Assembly: GCA_025464545.1 (NCBI GenBank)
Contig: JAODMA010000066.1
Span: 1-6,651 of the forward strand
DNA: 6,651 nucleotides
Source of the DNA: Arthrobacter sp.
Lineage (GTDB): Bacteria > Actinomycetota > Actinomycetes > Actinomycetales > Micrococcaceae
Direction of reading: 5' to 3'
A program made the translations under genes and the position numbers. Below the pieces are notes generated by a model. The model was not told the origin of the DNA and ran no database searches. It saw only the letters and a list, made by a program, of their open reading frames with translations. Numbering within the stretch: position 1 is the first letter of the stretch; each line of letters starts with the position of its first letter. This document shows positions 5,710-6,651 of the stretch, piece by piece.

Positions 5710-6579
5710 CTAGATCGAGTATTCCGGAGCGGCCCAGACGACAACTTCGGGGTGCTCGTAGAAGCGGTAGCCCTGGCCACGCACCGTGCGCACGGTGTTC
5801 GCGAGCCGGCCAAGCTTTGAGCGCAGGCGGCGGATGTGTACGTCGATGGTGCGCTCGTTGGGCACTTCTTCGGCATTGCGCCACAGTCCTTCGAGCAACT
5901 CGTCGCGACCCACCGTGCGGGTGCCGTTTTCCACCAGGTAGTTCAGGAGCTCGAATTCCTTGAAGGTGAGGTTCAGGGATTCACCGTCGAGGTGGACCTC
6001 ACGGCGGGCAAGGTCGATGAGGACACCGGAAGGACGCGGATCTTGCGGCTGCTGGAGCCGGGCCGTCTCAGCACGCTGGCGCGCACCGGCGGTCGGGTCG
6101 CCGAAGGTGGAACGGACAACGTCGAGAGCCGAGCCCTGTGCGCTGGCCGGCGCGACGGCGACGGCGGCGTAGCTTTCCGCACCGGAAACGAGGGACTGGG
6201 CGTAGGCCCTGATTTCCTGGGCGAGCTTGGCAATGGAGGTGCCTGCAGCCGCCGCGGTTTCCTCATCAATGCCCATGTAGAGCACGAAGCCGCGAGCCAC
6301 GTTGTCGCTCGTGGCGGGCCGGACAGGGCCGGACGTTCCGTCAGGTGCGATTACCGGGGCGAAAGCCGTGGCCGGGGCTGCAGGGACAGCGCGGAGCTGG
6401 CCATACGAATTGGGGTTGTAGCCCTCTGCCACGTAGCCCGGGGCGGGGAAGCTGCTGCCGGGGCCGGCAGGGGCGAAGGAGGGACGCCCGCCACCGAATC
6501 CCTGGCGGATTCCGGAGGCCTGACCGGCCTTGCTGGCGTTACGGACGGAGATGTGGACGTATCCGGATGCAACTGACAT
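5710..6579 (-). CDS. Winged-helix (OmpR/PhoB-type) regulator without receiver domain
   Basis: A 289-residue protein with a clear OmpR/PhoB-type DNA-binding domain at residues ~186-275: LTFKEFELLNYLVENGTRTV, then DELLEGLW, the recognition-helix region NERTIDVHIRRLRSKLG, and the wing TVRTVRGQGYRF. No response-regulator receiver precedes it: the acidic and phospho-acceptor signatures are absent. Instead there is a Gly/Pro/Ala-rich, probably disordered N-terminus (residues 1-90) and a middle segment at ~92-162 (NVARGFVLYMGIDEE, then a helix SIAKLAQEIRAYAQSL) that looks like a small folded domain I cannot name. A short tail (VVVWAAPEYSI) follows the wing. It is presumably an orphan cytoplasmic regulator controlled by something other than phosphorylation of its own receiver. 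The ATG at 6579 has GAGG nine bases upstream. It converges on the cupin gene. The DNA-binding domain is certain; target and signal are unknown. Confidence 0.9.
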   Translation of the reverse strand: MSVASGYVHISVRNASKAGQASGIRQGFGGGRPSFAPAGPGSSFPAPGYVAEGYNPNSYGQLRAVPAAPATAFAPVIAPDGTSGPVRPATSDNVARGFVLYMGIDEETAAAAGTSIAKLAQEIRAYAQSLVSGAESYAAVAVAPASAQGSALDVVRSTFGDPTAGARQRAETARLQQPQDPRPSGVLIDLARREVHLDGESLNLTFKEFELLNYLVENGTRTVGRDELLEGLWRNAEEVPNERTIDVHIRRLRSKLGRLANTVRTVRGQGYRFYEHPEVVVWAAPEYSI

Positions 6580-6651
6580 GAATGCTTACCTCAATGTGAA
6601 TGGCCGTCATCGCGGCTCGAATGCTACTTTTCCCCGCAATGAAATTGGGGA
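6580..6651 (-). promoter_or_regulatory. Leader of the winged-helix gene, with repeated CATT[C/G] motif
   Basis: This is the upstream region of the winged-helix gene as far as the window edge. On the minus strand it carries GAGG nine bases before the ATG, and TAGCAT (about 6620-6625), which fits the TAnnnT form of a -10 box, though without a good -35. The pentamer CATT[C/G] occurs five times, at 6580-6584, 6592-6596, 6598-6602, 6619-6623 and 6637-6641. An imperfect inverted repeat, TCCCC..AAT/ATT..GGGGA, spans 6631-6651. Confidence 0.4.

Noticed and set aside
5836..6576. Plus-strand open frame opposite the winged-helix gene
   Set aside because: Gly/Arg-rich shadow of a gene with a definite DNA-binding domain on the minus strand.
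6631..6651. Possible terminator of a gene beyond the right edge
   Set aside because: The inverted repeat is imperfect with a two-base bulge, its surroundings are cut off by the window edge, and no following T-run can be seen; kept only as a note under the leader.

Overview
This 6.65 kb window is high-GC DNA with GTG starts and G/C-rich third codon positions. Its gene set (YhgE/Pip membrane protein with a TetR regulator, an EamA-type exporter, a SixA-like phosphatase, a cupin and an OmpR-type winged-helix protein) fits a free-living actinobacterium. Arthrobacter or a close relative in the Micrococcaceae is the best guess. That assignment is inference from composition and protein style, because no rRNA or other taxonomic marker is present.

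Layout. (1) Bases 1-2813, plus strand: the 3' part of a YhgE/Pip-type membrane protein gene that enters from the left, then a TetR/AcrR regulator joined to it by an ATGA stop/start overlap, then a four-segment membrane protein with a long basic Ala/Pro/Arg/Ser tail. The spacing suggests one transcription unit. (2) Bases 2573-4927, minus strand, read right to left: a SixA-like histidine phosphatase, a small single-pass membrane coiled-coil protein, and an EamA-family exporter resembling the O-acetylserine/cysteine exporter. The exporter frame runs 241 bases into the convergent plus-strand membrane gene. (3) Bases 5085-5615, plus strand: a single-domain cupin, divergent from the phosphatase across a 157-base spacer that contains several inverted repeats. 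(4) Bases 5710-6579, minus strand: a PhoB/OmpR-type winged-helix protein that has no receiver domain. Its leader reaches the right edge of the window.

How the genes relate. The TetR protein probably controls its own unit with the YhgE-type protein, as is common for this pair. The phosphatase, coiled-coil protein and exporter share a strand but are separated by gaps of 93 and 114 bases, so they need not form an operon. No pathway clearly links the cupin and winged-helix genes. Between those two convergent genes lies the most striking non-coding structure, an 85-base element with 23-base imperfect inverted arms and two smaller hairpins inside. It is probably a bidirectional terminator, or possibly a small repeat element.

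I saw no tRNA, rRNA, CRISPR array, transposase or plainly novel defence system. No gene-free stretch exceeds 300 bases.
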